Of a stretch of DNA of 33,333 nt, positions 11,480 to 22,700 are shown piece by piece. Source of the stretch: Apostichopus parvimensis (Eukaryota; Echinodermata; Holothuroidea; Aspidochirotida; Stichopodidae). The stretch's first letter is position 1, and every line of letters begins with the position of its first letter. The notes under the pieces are model-generated. The model was not told the origin of the DNA. It worked only from the letters and a program-made list of their open reading frames with translations, and did no database searches. The stretch covers positions 1-33,333 of the forward strand of contig KN884441.1 in the NCBI GenBank assembly GCA_000934455.1, in the 5' to 3' direction. A program made the translations under genes and the position numbers.

Positions 11480-12055
11480 AGGCTGTCCCGAAATATATGA
11501 CATCTGTCCTTGTTGCAAATATTGTGTAAAATATGGTTTTCACTATCTGACCCTTTGTGAACTCAAACGACCATTGACCTTCGCCCACAACATTAGGCTT
11601 TTTGTACTAAATGTGGTACAATCAGTTACAAAACAAATATGCGATATGTCCAAGCTTCCCTTGCGATATTATGTTTACGAAGGTGTGTTAGTGTAGAGAG
11701 ACAGGTAAGAGGGTAGTGAAGTAACTGTTTGGCTTTTGTTGACTTCAAATGTCCTTTGACCTCCACCAAAAGCAATAAATGCTACTTAAAGTTGATATGG
11801 TACATCTCCAACCAAATATGAGTTCTATCCAAGGTTTCTTTCTTGCAATATTATGTTTACAAGGCTTTCACAATTTGACCTGTTGTCCCCAAATGACCTT
11901 TGACCTCCAACAAAATCAATAGGCTACTTTTACTCAATGTAAGTAAACCTTCAACCGCCAAGTATCATGGAGGTATGCAAGTATGACATCTGTCCAAGCT
12001 TTCAATATTGCCAGATATCATGTTTACAATGTTTGCACAATTTGACTACTAATGA
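11480..12055. repeat. Degenerate tandem repeat with TGACCTTTGACCT cores
   Basis: At least three diverged copies recur. Each has a block like ATGACATCTGTCCAAGCTT, then TTGCAATATTATGTTTAC, then CACAATTTGACC, then AATGACCTTTGACCTCCA, then CAATAGGCTACTT. Copies are roughly 150-200 bp. The last core (11894-11906) is an exact TGACCTTTGACCT; earlier ones near 11570 and 11750 have mismatches. I recall similar CTTTGACCTCC repeats in marine invertebrate genomes. Family membership was not checked. Confidence 0.65.
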
Positions 12056-12383
12056 AAGTTAGGCGCATGCTTTGATAACTGGTCTGATAACCATTATCAG
12101 TGTTGCAACTCAAGGTGAAAAGTAGACCGTAAGGATATAGACTATTCGTAATATCGTAATCTGATATCGAACATAAACCAATCACGGTTCACGAACCAGT
12201 ATTTAGTAGGATTTTGAAATGTGCGTACCAGGGACGCATCTGCTCGAAAATGGTTGAATGCAATAGATAAAAACTCGCGTGCGCCCATATACACTCCTAT
12301 GATAAGACCTCAAGCCAAAGAGATGTTATATGTGACCTTTATGTTTTTGAAGTCAAGTAGAACATTACTAGATCCCATCACTT

Positions 12384-12703
12384 NNNNNNNNNNNNNNNNN
12401 NNNNNNNNNNNNNNNNNNNNNNNNNNNNNNNNNNNNNNNNNNNNNNNNNNNNNNNNNNNNNNNNNNNNNNNNNNNNNNNNNNNNNNNNNNNNNNNNNNNN
12501 NNNNNNNNNNNNNNNNNNNNNNNNNNNNNNNNNNNNNNNNNNNNNNNNNNNNNNNNNNNNNNNNNNNNNNNNNNNNNNNNNNNNNNNNNNNNNNNNNNNN
12601 NNNNNNNNNNNNNNNNNNNNNNNNNNNNNNNNNNNNNNNNNNNNNNNNNNNNNNNNNNNNNNNNNNNNNNNNNNNNNNNNNNNNNNNNNNNNNNNNNNNN
12701 NNN
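12384..12703. other. Assembly gap (320 N)
   Basis: Unsequenced bases. Open frames that cross the gap on either strand are not evidence of genes. It lies about 1 kb upstream of the kinase start. Confidence 1.
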
Positions 12704-13129
12704 CTTTCAACTCATGAAATATTTGCACTATTGCACTCATAACATTCATTATTTGTATAAGATACACACAAACAATGAATTAAACAGAAAAAATAGTTAC
12801 AGTACATATTCAAGTGTATAAATTAGAACATTTTTTACTTCGGAAAGAACGACCGTCGATGATGGTCGATAAAATGTGACTTTAATGAGTACTGTGTAGA
12901 CATAAAAAGTACACGATGATGGGGTATAAGAGTGAACTATGATCATGTAAATTTACACTTAAATATAAAATCACACCATCTGGTGCGGATCCTTGTGTTG
13001 TGGTGGTGTTGTGGGGTGGGAGTGAAGTCTGTATATAGTTCACTTCAGCCTCACTAAAAATGAAACGAATATAAAATAAGCCTCCAATGATGCTATGGGC
13101 CATGCATGCCCACTATATTGCCGATCGAC

Positions 13130-13689
13130 CGATAGTAACGTTAGAACATATTGTATACTATCATGATGTACTTTGTGGTCCTTTCGGAATCGTCACATGT
13201 AATGGACATTTTGGCCATTTTGGCGTGAAACCAGTTCTACCATGACTGAATGACCAACTTGCTGAATTACTGATTTCTTACACTGTCGCGCGACAGTCCT
13301 TTAGGACCCTCTTCATTGCTGAAGTTAAAATAAAATATAAAATTAATGGCTGCTTAAAGACACCGTACTATAATCAGCTGTTTCTTAGGTCCGGTACGAT
13401 CGATCAGTGTTGGGTATGTTGAAAGCGCGCCACTAGTTTTCATTGCTAGTGTAGTCTGCACATCGTAAGCCCATAAGGGACACATGTACGGTAAAAGGCC
13501 ACTCCACAACCGAAGCCACTACATTACAGCAGGTAAACAAAGAGTAACCGGTTGCCGGTAAACTCAAAGACGTGGTCGTTGTGTTAAACTAACTGTCTGC
13601 AGCCTGAAAGTTGAAACATAATGAACTCTACCAAGCTGATCTAAGGGTGAAGAAATATTTTTACATGCTTACATATCGGACCTTTCATC
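13130..13689 (+). promoter_or_regulatory. Probable promoter and 5' UTR of the RSKR-like kinase
   Basis: By hand count this stretch has roughly 28 CpGs in 560 bases, near the number expected from its base composition, while the introns look CpG-poor. It contains a perfect 16-bp palindrome at 13282-13297 (ACTGTCGCGCGACAGT) and other CG-rich words (CGATCGATC, GCGCGCC, ACCGGTTGCCGG). No TATA box or start site was established. An in-frame TGA at 13648-13650 precedes the chosen ATG, so the 3' part is 5' UTR. Confidence 0.45.
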
Positions 13690-13758
13690 ATGGGAATACG
13701 TCAATCAAGAAGTCGCATGAGAAAACACTCGACGCAGTCCTCAAGAAGTTTGTGCAGT
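13690..13758 (+). CDS. RSKR: RSKR exon 1, N-terminal MGxxxS peptide
   Basis: The exon has 23 codons from ATG to a GTAAGT donor at 13759. It encodes MGIRQSRSRMRKH followed by a Ser-rich tail ending CS. Gly2 and Ser6 match the N-myristoylation pattern, and the Arg/Lys residues after it could add membrane binding. It is too short to identify alone; identity rests on the frame-perfect join to the next exons. Confidence 0.8.
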
Positions 13759-16700
13759 GTAAGTAGTTACTGTGTTGATATTTCATAGTTATCACTTCCT
13801 GCCTATCGTGTTCGATACTTCTTCGTCCCATTCACAACCCCCAACGTTAGACCTTCACCAGTGTTATTGTATTAGCCTGTGTTAAATGGTACTTACAGTT
13901 AAAACTTTTTTTGCTGTTACCATTTTAATCATTAGATACATAAAGTTGATCAACATCTAAAGCAAATGAGAGGATTAAATTCTAATCAAGGCATTTGAGC
14001 AGGGCAAATAATGTATCCTTTTAGTTTAGGCTAGCCCATCATTGAGACTTATTGTTAATGATTCTGTTTCTGTTGTTTGTTAACTTTTGTATCTGTTTTG
14101 TTCTGAAGTTGGGAGGGGTTAAAAATACTTTCCTTTCTTGGAGCCTGTCAAGAATTAGGCAGGCCTACCTAGGCCTATAGAACATGATAAACAGGGAACT
14201 GGGACAACACATTGGTTAAAACTGTATTAACTAAATGGATGGGTAACATCCTGACACCGTGACCAGTGACCACTAAATCTTATTTTCAGCCAGGCCCAAG
14301 GGTTACTGTTAGAGTGGATGTACTCAGTTTTGTTTAAATGAAAGTGCATTGGTAGAAACATGTGTTGTGGACAAGGCCCTAACCAACAGTAGCAGAACAA
14401 TTTTATTAGAAGTTAACAAAGGCCTAGGCCTATACATTGCAAAAAGATTAGTGCCACACAATGTATATTCTCTATCCATTTTCCTTTCTTTCAACTTAAA
14501 AACTTTTAATGTTACCTTTAATCAAACTTCGGATCAAGATCATTAGTGGTCGCCACATCATTGTTGTTGAAAGTACCCTTATAAACTAAGTGTTCAGTAT
14601 GTGCCTACCAAGATGCAGCAGAATATATGGAAAAAAATGAGTCATATGTGCTTAAAGGTCTGCTGTATAGACCCCAATCATTGGATGCTATCATGGAAAA
14701 GTTTCTTGAGATAACATTATCGACCTGGCTTGGTGGTAAAATGCCCTTTTTTTTTTTTTACCAAGTAGTCTGCAACGCCTGCCACAAATTTGTTCTTGTA
14801 TAAGGGTCTTTGTGTGAACACTGTATGATTAACTACACTGTAGACATTCAACATTTTCCACACAGTGTTTATAATACAAAGAGCCAATAACGTGTTAAGA
14901 AGCTACATGGCAGGTCGATAACGTATTCACAGAACTTTCAGCTCTATAGAGTGTTATAATTGGAGCCAATAAGGCAGATCTTTTAAGTGAGGCAAAAGAG
15001 TAGCTATACTTAATATTTTGAGAGTAACGTTAATCCCTAACCTGTCATACTCACATACTGCACACCTAGTTTGCAAAAGTACGTTCATAGACAATGAACA
15101 TGAAATATTATGGTTAGTCTGTGCAAAACTGGACTTGTGTAGCATTTTGAATAGCATTTTGCAATGGGATATCGGATAAATTATTGAATCCCTGCTGTAG
15201 CAACCTCAAAGATTGCTATGTACTCTAACCAATAATACCCATGTAACCAATGATACCTGTGTTTGACTCCTCCACCCCTCCCCCTTGCCTCCCATCCCAT
15301 AGGTACCTGTAGGTATGCTAAACTTTGAAGGACTTTGAAATCGTGTTGTATAATGTATCTTTAATGGGTCACTTGCAGGACTAATCTTACAGTATATGGC
15401 TACACATGGCTAAGTGTACTGTACATCTATGCACTTATTCATTGTGTACACAGATTCACATGTAGAGTACTGTAGTGTTTTAACTCTTTATATTCACAGA
15501 GTTAGCAGTGAATGATATAGAGCTATGAAAAAATGTAAATTATATCCAGTATTGCATTAATATAAAGTTTCTGCTTTTTGCTTGAATATATGTATTTTGT
15601 TTTTCCTCATCAATATTCCAGATTCCAAGAACTTCCAGTGAACACAGCTTCCAGAGATTATGGTCCAGGACATCCCGCCGTAGAAGAAGTGTCACATCAC
15701 TAACAGACCCTTATCTAGCGTCAAGAACGACTTGGCCTACTCCTCAAAGTGAAGCTATGTTTCTACCAGAGTATGAAGTTTGTCCAAAGAGTGCTGAAAG
15801 AGATTACAAGGTTTGTCAAACAAAAGCATTTAGAAGCCTACATTAAATTTACACCAAGACTTGAGAAGGTATAGAAGGTATATATCAGGCTGTTAATTGC
15901 TGGTATTCAGTTTAGTCAGAACTTGCAAGTCTCATGGAGAAATTAATCACTGCACACTCCCTACGGTTGGGCATCAAGCCTTGAAAAAAGAAGAAAAGTA
16001 TTTGCCAAACTAATTAATGTATGCTTTACACAGTTTATAGTACTGTAGGTTACTATGTACAAGGCAGTTTTCAAAAGAACTATGACAATGTTTACACATT
16101 ATTTCTACACTTTATTATAAACACACTTAAACAAAGAAGATTTTGATAAGTGTATGGCAATGTGCTCTTCTCCTGTGTATTACTGTACACTCTCTACATT
16201 TAACTTTTCTTGCTAAATTATTAAAGCTCTCCAAAAAGCACTGCACGCTTCCACTATAATGTATTATGGAACACTCCCTACATTAATCTTTTCTTGCTTT
16301 TAAAACTCTGCATAAGCACTGCACCCTTCTCCTATGTATTATGGTACACTCCCTACATTAATCTTTTGTTGTTATTAAAACTCTGCATAAAGCACTATAC
16401 CCTTCCCAAATGTAATCCCTACATTAATCTTTTCTTGCTTTTAAAACTCTTGATAAAGCACTGCACCCTTCCCCTATGTATTATGGTACACTCACTAAAT
16501 TAATCTTTTGTTGTTACTAAAACTCTGCATAAAGCACTCTACCCTTCCCCTAGATGTATTACGGTACACTTCCTACATTAACATTTTCTGGCTATTAAAA
16601 CACTGCATAAAGTACTGCACCCTTCCCCTATCAAATTAGGCTATGGATTACTGTACACTCCCTACATTAATATTTTCTGGCTATTTAAACACTACATTGC

Positions 16701-19700
16701 TGCTTAAGATTTGAGGTATCAAGAACAGGAAGAAATTGTTGCCAGCTTTGTTTGCTGAGGCATCCCAAAAGTAATTTTATGGACTTTACTGTACAATGTT
16801 TGCTGTTGCTCAGTTTGGAGATATACCGTGAGTACTATGAGCCTGTAAGGTAGTTGAACTCCACACAGTAACATAAAACTGTACAGCTGGAACACTCGAC
16901 ATAAAAGTGTAGGCTTACAGTTCTGTTAAGACGATTTATATTTATTTTACTCATGTAAATCAAGTCCCGCTATAGTAATCACAATCTACCCAAGGCTTAA
17001 TTTTTAATGTTGTTCTCTCTGAGGGGTCGGAAATGATTAATTTAAAACATTGTCAATGTGCAAACAGTAGTAGTTAGTTAGCATTGCTCATTCAATCGAT
17101 ACGAAGATGGATAGAAATTTTATGGCAAAATATTCATGAAATATTAATAACATAGATGGAAGATTGACAGGGAAGACACTCAGTGATGTCACCATGTAGC
17201 AATTCAGTTTTTGTTCCCTTTGACTGAATATTGGCTATGAGAAGGTTGATGTAGGTATTACTGTAAGTGGCAAAATGTATGCATAATTGTCCTGTACGTG
17301 TTCATATGTACAGAAAGGCTTTTAAAGAGTATTATACTCTTTATTTGTGTACACAAATGCAACTTAGCATACAGTACTGTTACGTATGAGGTGAATCATA
17401 GTGCCAGGGAGTACAGCATCAATTGTAAATGCTCAATCCATCACAGGTTGTTTCAAGCAAATTAAATAGTCAGCAACTTTCCTATTACTTGCACCACAAA
17501 CTCTCTAAGTTAACTAAAATAAGCGTTTCTATTCTTGGGAACATTTTGGACATTGCATAGTATTTCTCATTGAAGTTGAGGCAAAAGTTGGTTTATGGGA
17601 GAAAGTCAGATGATGTAATTTAGTTTGTTCACCAGCAACGTAAACCGTGTACATGGCTGCAAACTGGCTTTGTCCCTTTTGTATCACGCAAGACTGTAAC
17701 TTTATGGAAAATCTTAGCTTTGAGCAAGTTTAATAAGTTGAAGGTTACAAAGTTATATTTATACGGTCAACAAGCTTCTATTTGAAATTTAACATGTTAA
17801 TTGTGTTTTTGAATGTTTGAAGCCAACAATGTCTCCTTTCAAATTTATATCTATTGCTGTCTTTTTGAATACATTTAAGTGTTTTTTTTTTTTGTGTTTT
17901 TTCTCCTTCTCTTGCACATGCAGTTCTTTCTCCTCATTTAAAAGTTTTGGCTATAGTTATCTTAACTTCACATTTCTCAAAAGTTCTTTTACCTCTCCCA
18001 ACCTGAACCAGATTGACTTATACTCTCATCTACTGTACATACCCAGCCTACATATGTCAATAATACTGTAGGACAATTAGCCTTCCATTGACATACTGGG
18101 TTCTGTCCCCTTCTCCTTCTTTCCGAATGTATCATTTGTAACATACACAGTCTATATTTTCATAGTACCTTAAATATTCAATCTAAATCAATTCCCATTT
18201 ACTCCCATGGATTATGATTTCTTATTAAATTTATAGTCACACAGTCAAATCATGAATGAAAAATATTTTGCAAATTCAGTAGATTGGTATGAATTCATAT
18301 ATATAGCAGCTTCAGTTGATTTTACAAGATGGAAATGCCAAAATTTTTCTCTTGGGAATCATATTCATTGCATGTATAAAAATGAGAATTTCCCTTATTA
18401 GAAAACCCCCAAAACAAAACATTATTTTTTGTAATATTTCACAGTAGATGTCCTTCTGACTGGAGAGAACTTTACACTGTGAAAGGCAGTGATTGTAAAG
18501 CTAAAAATTAATATATATGTAGTATTAACGGCTGACCTTAAAAATGAATGCCTGATGGGAGGTTTTTCTTTTTGTTATCCTTTGATGCGAAATTGTTGAA
18601 TGGAGACTCTGCCTTTACTTATTTGGTCGTTACCCCGGTAACGGTAGATAAGCCTTACTCTGGTAAACTGCACATTTGGACCTTGGCTGGTATTTTAAGG
18701 GTGTGTTGAGCCAGAACTGTATGTTATAGAACTATTGAAGAAAAGTGAAAAAATTGAGTGCTACAGGTAGTATTGTTTCTGCAGCTACAGTCTTCTGATA
18801 TTCACCTTTAAGTAAGATTTATCACTGGAATGCTCCTTTAAAGCTAAATTGAAGACAGCATCGGATACTCAGCGAGCTGGCCTTACAGTTGTGTGATAAT
18901 GGCAAATATATGCTAGTTATACTTAAAGTAGTATATATACGTTTGTTGAGCTATCAGCTTTTCCATACATCACAATATATATGGTAATTCTTGTTCTTCC
19001 ACACAAACAATACCCCCATCTTACGAAAAATATACACATATGTGATTATCACAATAACATTCTTTCTATACTTCTATGCAGACACAGTTGTAAATATATG
19101 CAAATATATGCTAGTTTATATAGATACTTAAAGTAGTATAGGTTTGTTGAGCTATCGGCTTTTCCATACATCACAATATGGTAATGCTTGTTCTGCCACA
19201 CAAACGATACTCCCATATACTGTACAGTATATATCTTACGAAAAATATATATGTGATTATCACAATAACATTCTTTCTATACTTCTATGCAGACACAAAT
19301 GACCATGCTCCGGAATTATTTCTTAAATTGTGGCAAATCTTAACTGTTTTTAACAACCTTTTTATTCTTGACCTAATAATTAATGCAAGTTGACCACTTT
19401 GCTTACTACAGTGTCATCAGTTTTCGTAAAAAAAAAAGAAAAAAAAAAGAGCAAGAGTGATTTTGCTTGAATTCTTTTAAGTTTTAAACTTAGCTTTCTG
19501 GCTTTCAAAGCTTCTCAATATTTTAAACCATTTTGGTCACTGTTTAGGGTTTTAATAACATGTCTCCCCATGCTTGTTCTTAAATCTCTTGTAACTACAT
19601 ACTGTGGCATTACATAGATCCCCTGTTCCATATCTGTCACTTGTGTTGAGAGGTTTTCTTCTTTCAATGCATTTAATTTACATAGGAATCCTTTTAAAAT

Positions 19701-22700
19701 ACAGTCTTACAAATTGGCGTGAAGTAGTTGACTACCTCATGTAGAAACATATTCCCTTTGTAGCATTTCACAGGAAACTGGTAAGCAAAGAGCCCTTTTT
19801 CTAAAGGCCAATAAATTTTTCTGGAGAATTAAGTCAAGGTTGGTAATTTAGTTATTGAACCTTGTCCAACATAATGTATTTCTCGCCCTAATAGATAATT
19901 TTTATCTGCTGGTTTAGATTTCAGGCATGGCTGGTTTATTGAACCAGCAAAGTCACAGAAATTCTGTTAAAAGCAACCAGAATAAAGTACTAGCAAAATC
20001 TTGAGGCTATATATATGAGTCACTGCTTGTGACATTGGAGGCATGATTTGTGCAGTGTAGAGGTTTTCTTCAAACAAAGGACTTAACCACAGCCGAAATG
20101 AAGCACAACTTTGTGCATGTAATAGCAGGGACAGTGCACATGCAACCTATTAAATGAGTCAACTTAAAGTTGATTACATTTTGTTTCCCTTCAGATAAAA
20201 ATTCTTCACTGTCCACTCAAAGTTCTCATGTATATTTTACTGGTTCATGTGAATCTACAGTAACCCAAAACCATCATGTAATGTGTGGCTTTATTCCTCT
20301 TCTGTCCTCTCGGACTTGCCACCACTTCCTTCACTTAATCACTCCTGCAGGCTACAATATCTCCTTCATGGTACTATCTCTACTCTCATGCCTTCTTGAC
20401 CTCCCCCCACCGCCCCCCTCCCCTCAGTCACTTCCAATTGTTTTCCCTCTCTTGTTCCTTACCATTTTTCTTTACATGAACAAGACGTTTATAGGCAAAT
20501 AGTACACAATTTTCTTCATGCAAACTTTTCTAATGATTATTATTTTGATGGATAATGCTAAAACTCATTTTGTTTGATATTCTTACACAATTTTGTTTAT
20601 TTTTGTGTCATCATCAGGTGGTCCACCAGATCAATAAAGGTGCATATGGTCAGGTTGTGAAAGTAGAGAGACAGTCGGATGGACAAATATTTGCTATGAA
20701 GGTGAGTTCATATTGTAAAAACAACCCAATTGAAAGGAAGTTTATTGTATGTTTGGACCTACTGTACATACATAGACCGCACCATGGATAGATTTTGCAC
20801 AAAATTTATGAGAATAAATTATAAAGTGAACCCAGTGAGAATAACTGTCCAAACTTCCTTTGATCCGAAGCAGAATTTGTCACCCAGAAAACATTTTCAT
20901 ATAACTTTAATGTAAAACACAAACTGGAAAATTTTAATTTTTAAAATTGACATTAGTATTTTACATGTAAGTTTGACTAGTGATTAGTGAGGCTCACGTA
21001 TGACTATAGTGTTACATTGGGATTTTGGTATGAAGATGTGAACTCAAATATGTACTGTAATGTATAGCACTTGTGTAAATAAAACATAATTTTAGGGATG
21101 TTACATCTGTGTATGTTTAAGCATGGAGGTAAAAACATGGTTTAAGTGACTACAGTCTACAGTTACAAATCATCGCTAATACCCTTCATCAGGCCTGAGA
21201 GTGAGGTCAGGGTGCAGGCTACAGTCCTGAGGCACACGATCAATTGGGGCGGGGGGGGTGAGTGGGGCATTCATGACATACTTTCACTAAGAGAAAATTC
21301 TGCATACTCTCATGGTATGTAATATTTTCTAGCATGAATTATATCAAGATTTTGAAAAGTGGGCCCTGTGTAATAGTTGTCCACGGGCCTGACCAGCTGG
21401 CCCCTTCCCCTTCACTTACATACAGGTCTCACAAATGTATGTCATGCATTAACCTTGTTTTTCGTTACTTTGTCATTTTTTCCAATAAATTTTGGTGGAT
21501 TGTCATTCAAATTATGAGCACTGTTTGGGGGTTTTCACCTTCCCTTTAATGGTCAAATTGAATATAAAATTGCAGGTCAAGTTGAAGCAACCAAATATCT
21601 TGAAAGATTCTAGATTATTTGTACTTTTTGGATGCTTTTTCAAATGGAAAATTAAAGTGCTTGATTGATGTAACAATATCTTACCTTTTCAATGGAATAA
21701 TAATTTAAGTACATATTGCTTTAACATTCATTTTTAGTATACATCTTTTTTTAACAGACTTTGTTAGTCTTCTTGTGTTGTGTAACTTACAAATTACTAC
21801 AGTTTGCAATGTATCTAAGTTCCGTAGGTTTATAAAGCCATTGTTGGCAATTATTCAAGTTTGCCAACTTCTACAATTGTCACAAAATTGTTGCCAAACA
21901 CTTAACAAACAATTCATTCATGTATGTTTCCTCTACACTGAAGTAAAAAAATTGTGGTATGTGATTCCATGAAAGCAGAGAACAGGTTGGCCATTTTTGA
22001 CATATTTCAAGAACATACACCAATCACTGGACAATTTATGCCAACTTGATCTTTTCTGCTTAATCTCACTATTTGTGATGTTAGTAGACCTGTACACTAC
22101 ATACAACCATGGAGGTCTGTTTTTACCTCCATGATACAACCTGTTACTCTGATATGTTGGGCATTTCTTCTTCTTTCCTATTATTTAACAACTTTCTCCT
22201 ATAAGTCCTACCAGTTTTCTTTCCTTGGAACTCATCTGTAACTTAAGGCATTGCATGGGGTCCTTTCAAAAGATCATAAGATTACAGGCTGTATTTGGGT
22301 TAATCTCAGATAAGAAATGCAATTTATCTGTCCCAGAGTCAAGCAGCTTAAACCTCAAAATTACAAAGAGCTGGGATGACTCATTTTTCTTGAGCAAACA
22401 TGAGGAGGCATGATTCAACAGCTGAATCCTGCTGATCTTTGGTGTTATTTTCTTCTAGCACAACTACTGTACATGTCTGTGTCTTTACAGTATGTCTGTG
22501 TCTGCTGCTGCAAGAGATTGATAGTGATAGAATCACTGTACTACAGTGTATATGTTGATGTCTTTTCTGATTACAATTGCAAAACTTTTTTAAATTAGAT
22601 GGTGAAAGCTGCAGTACAGTATTTCTAATGTAATTTATGCACTGTCTTTCATATTTTTTTGGTTCATTTTGAACAATTTTAAAGGCATCAAGGAAAGGAA

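Larger units (their letters stand above)
9935..13129. other. Intergenic region between the divergent genes
   Basis: No exon was recognised here. The region holds GCCTAGGCCT-type sequence near 9990-10030, a CA/TA microsatellite, a tandem dispersed repeat (11480-12055) and the assembly gap, each listed separately. Open frames running into the gap are artefacts of N. Confidence 0.5.
15811..20617 (+). other. RSKR intron 2
   Basis: A 4.8-kb intron. It contains the 76-bp satellite (16161-16700), a roughly 190-bp tandem duplication (18902-19298), a T-run near 17882 and an A-rich run near 19427-19450. The open frame at 20170-20502 is a pyrimidine-rich intronic tract, not a gene. Confidence 0.87.

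Noticed and set aside
12221-12767. Open frames on both strands across the N block
   Set aside because: They stay open only because N codons read as X. The flanking residues match nothing I recognise.
20170-20502. 110-codon plus-strand open frame ahead of RSKR exon 3
   Set aside because: It is a Ser/Leu/Pro-rich reading of a pyrimidine-rich intron. The protein is already continuous from exon 2 to exon 3 without it.
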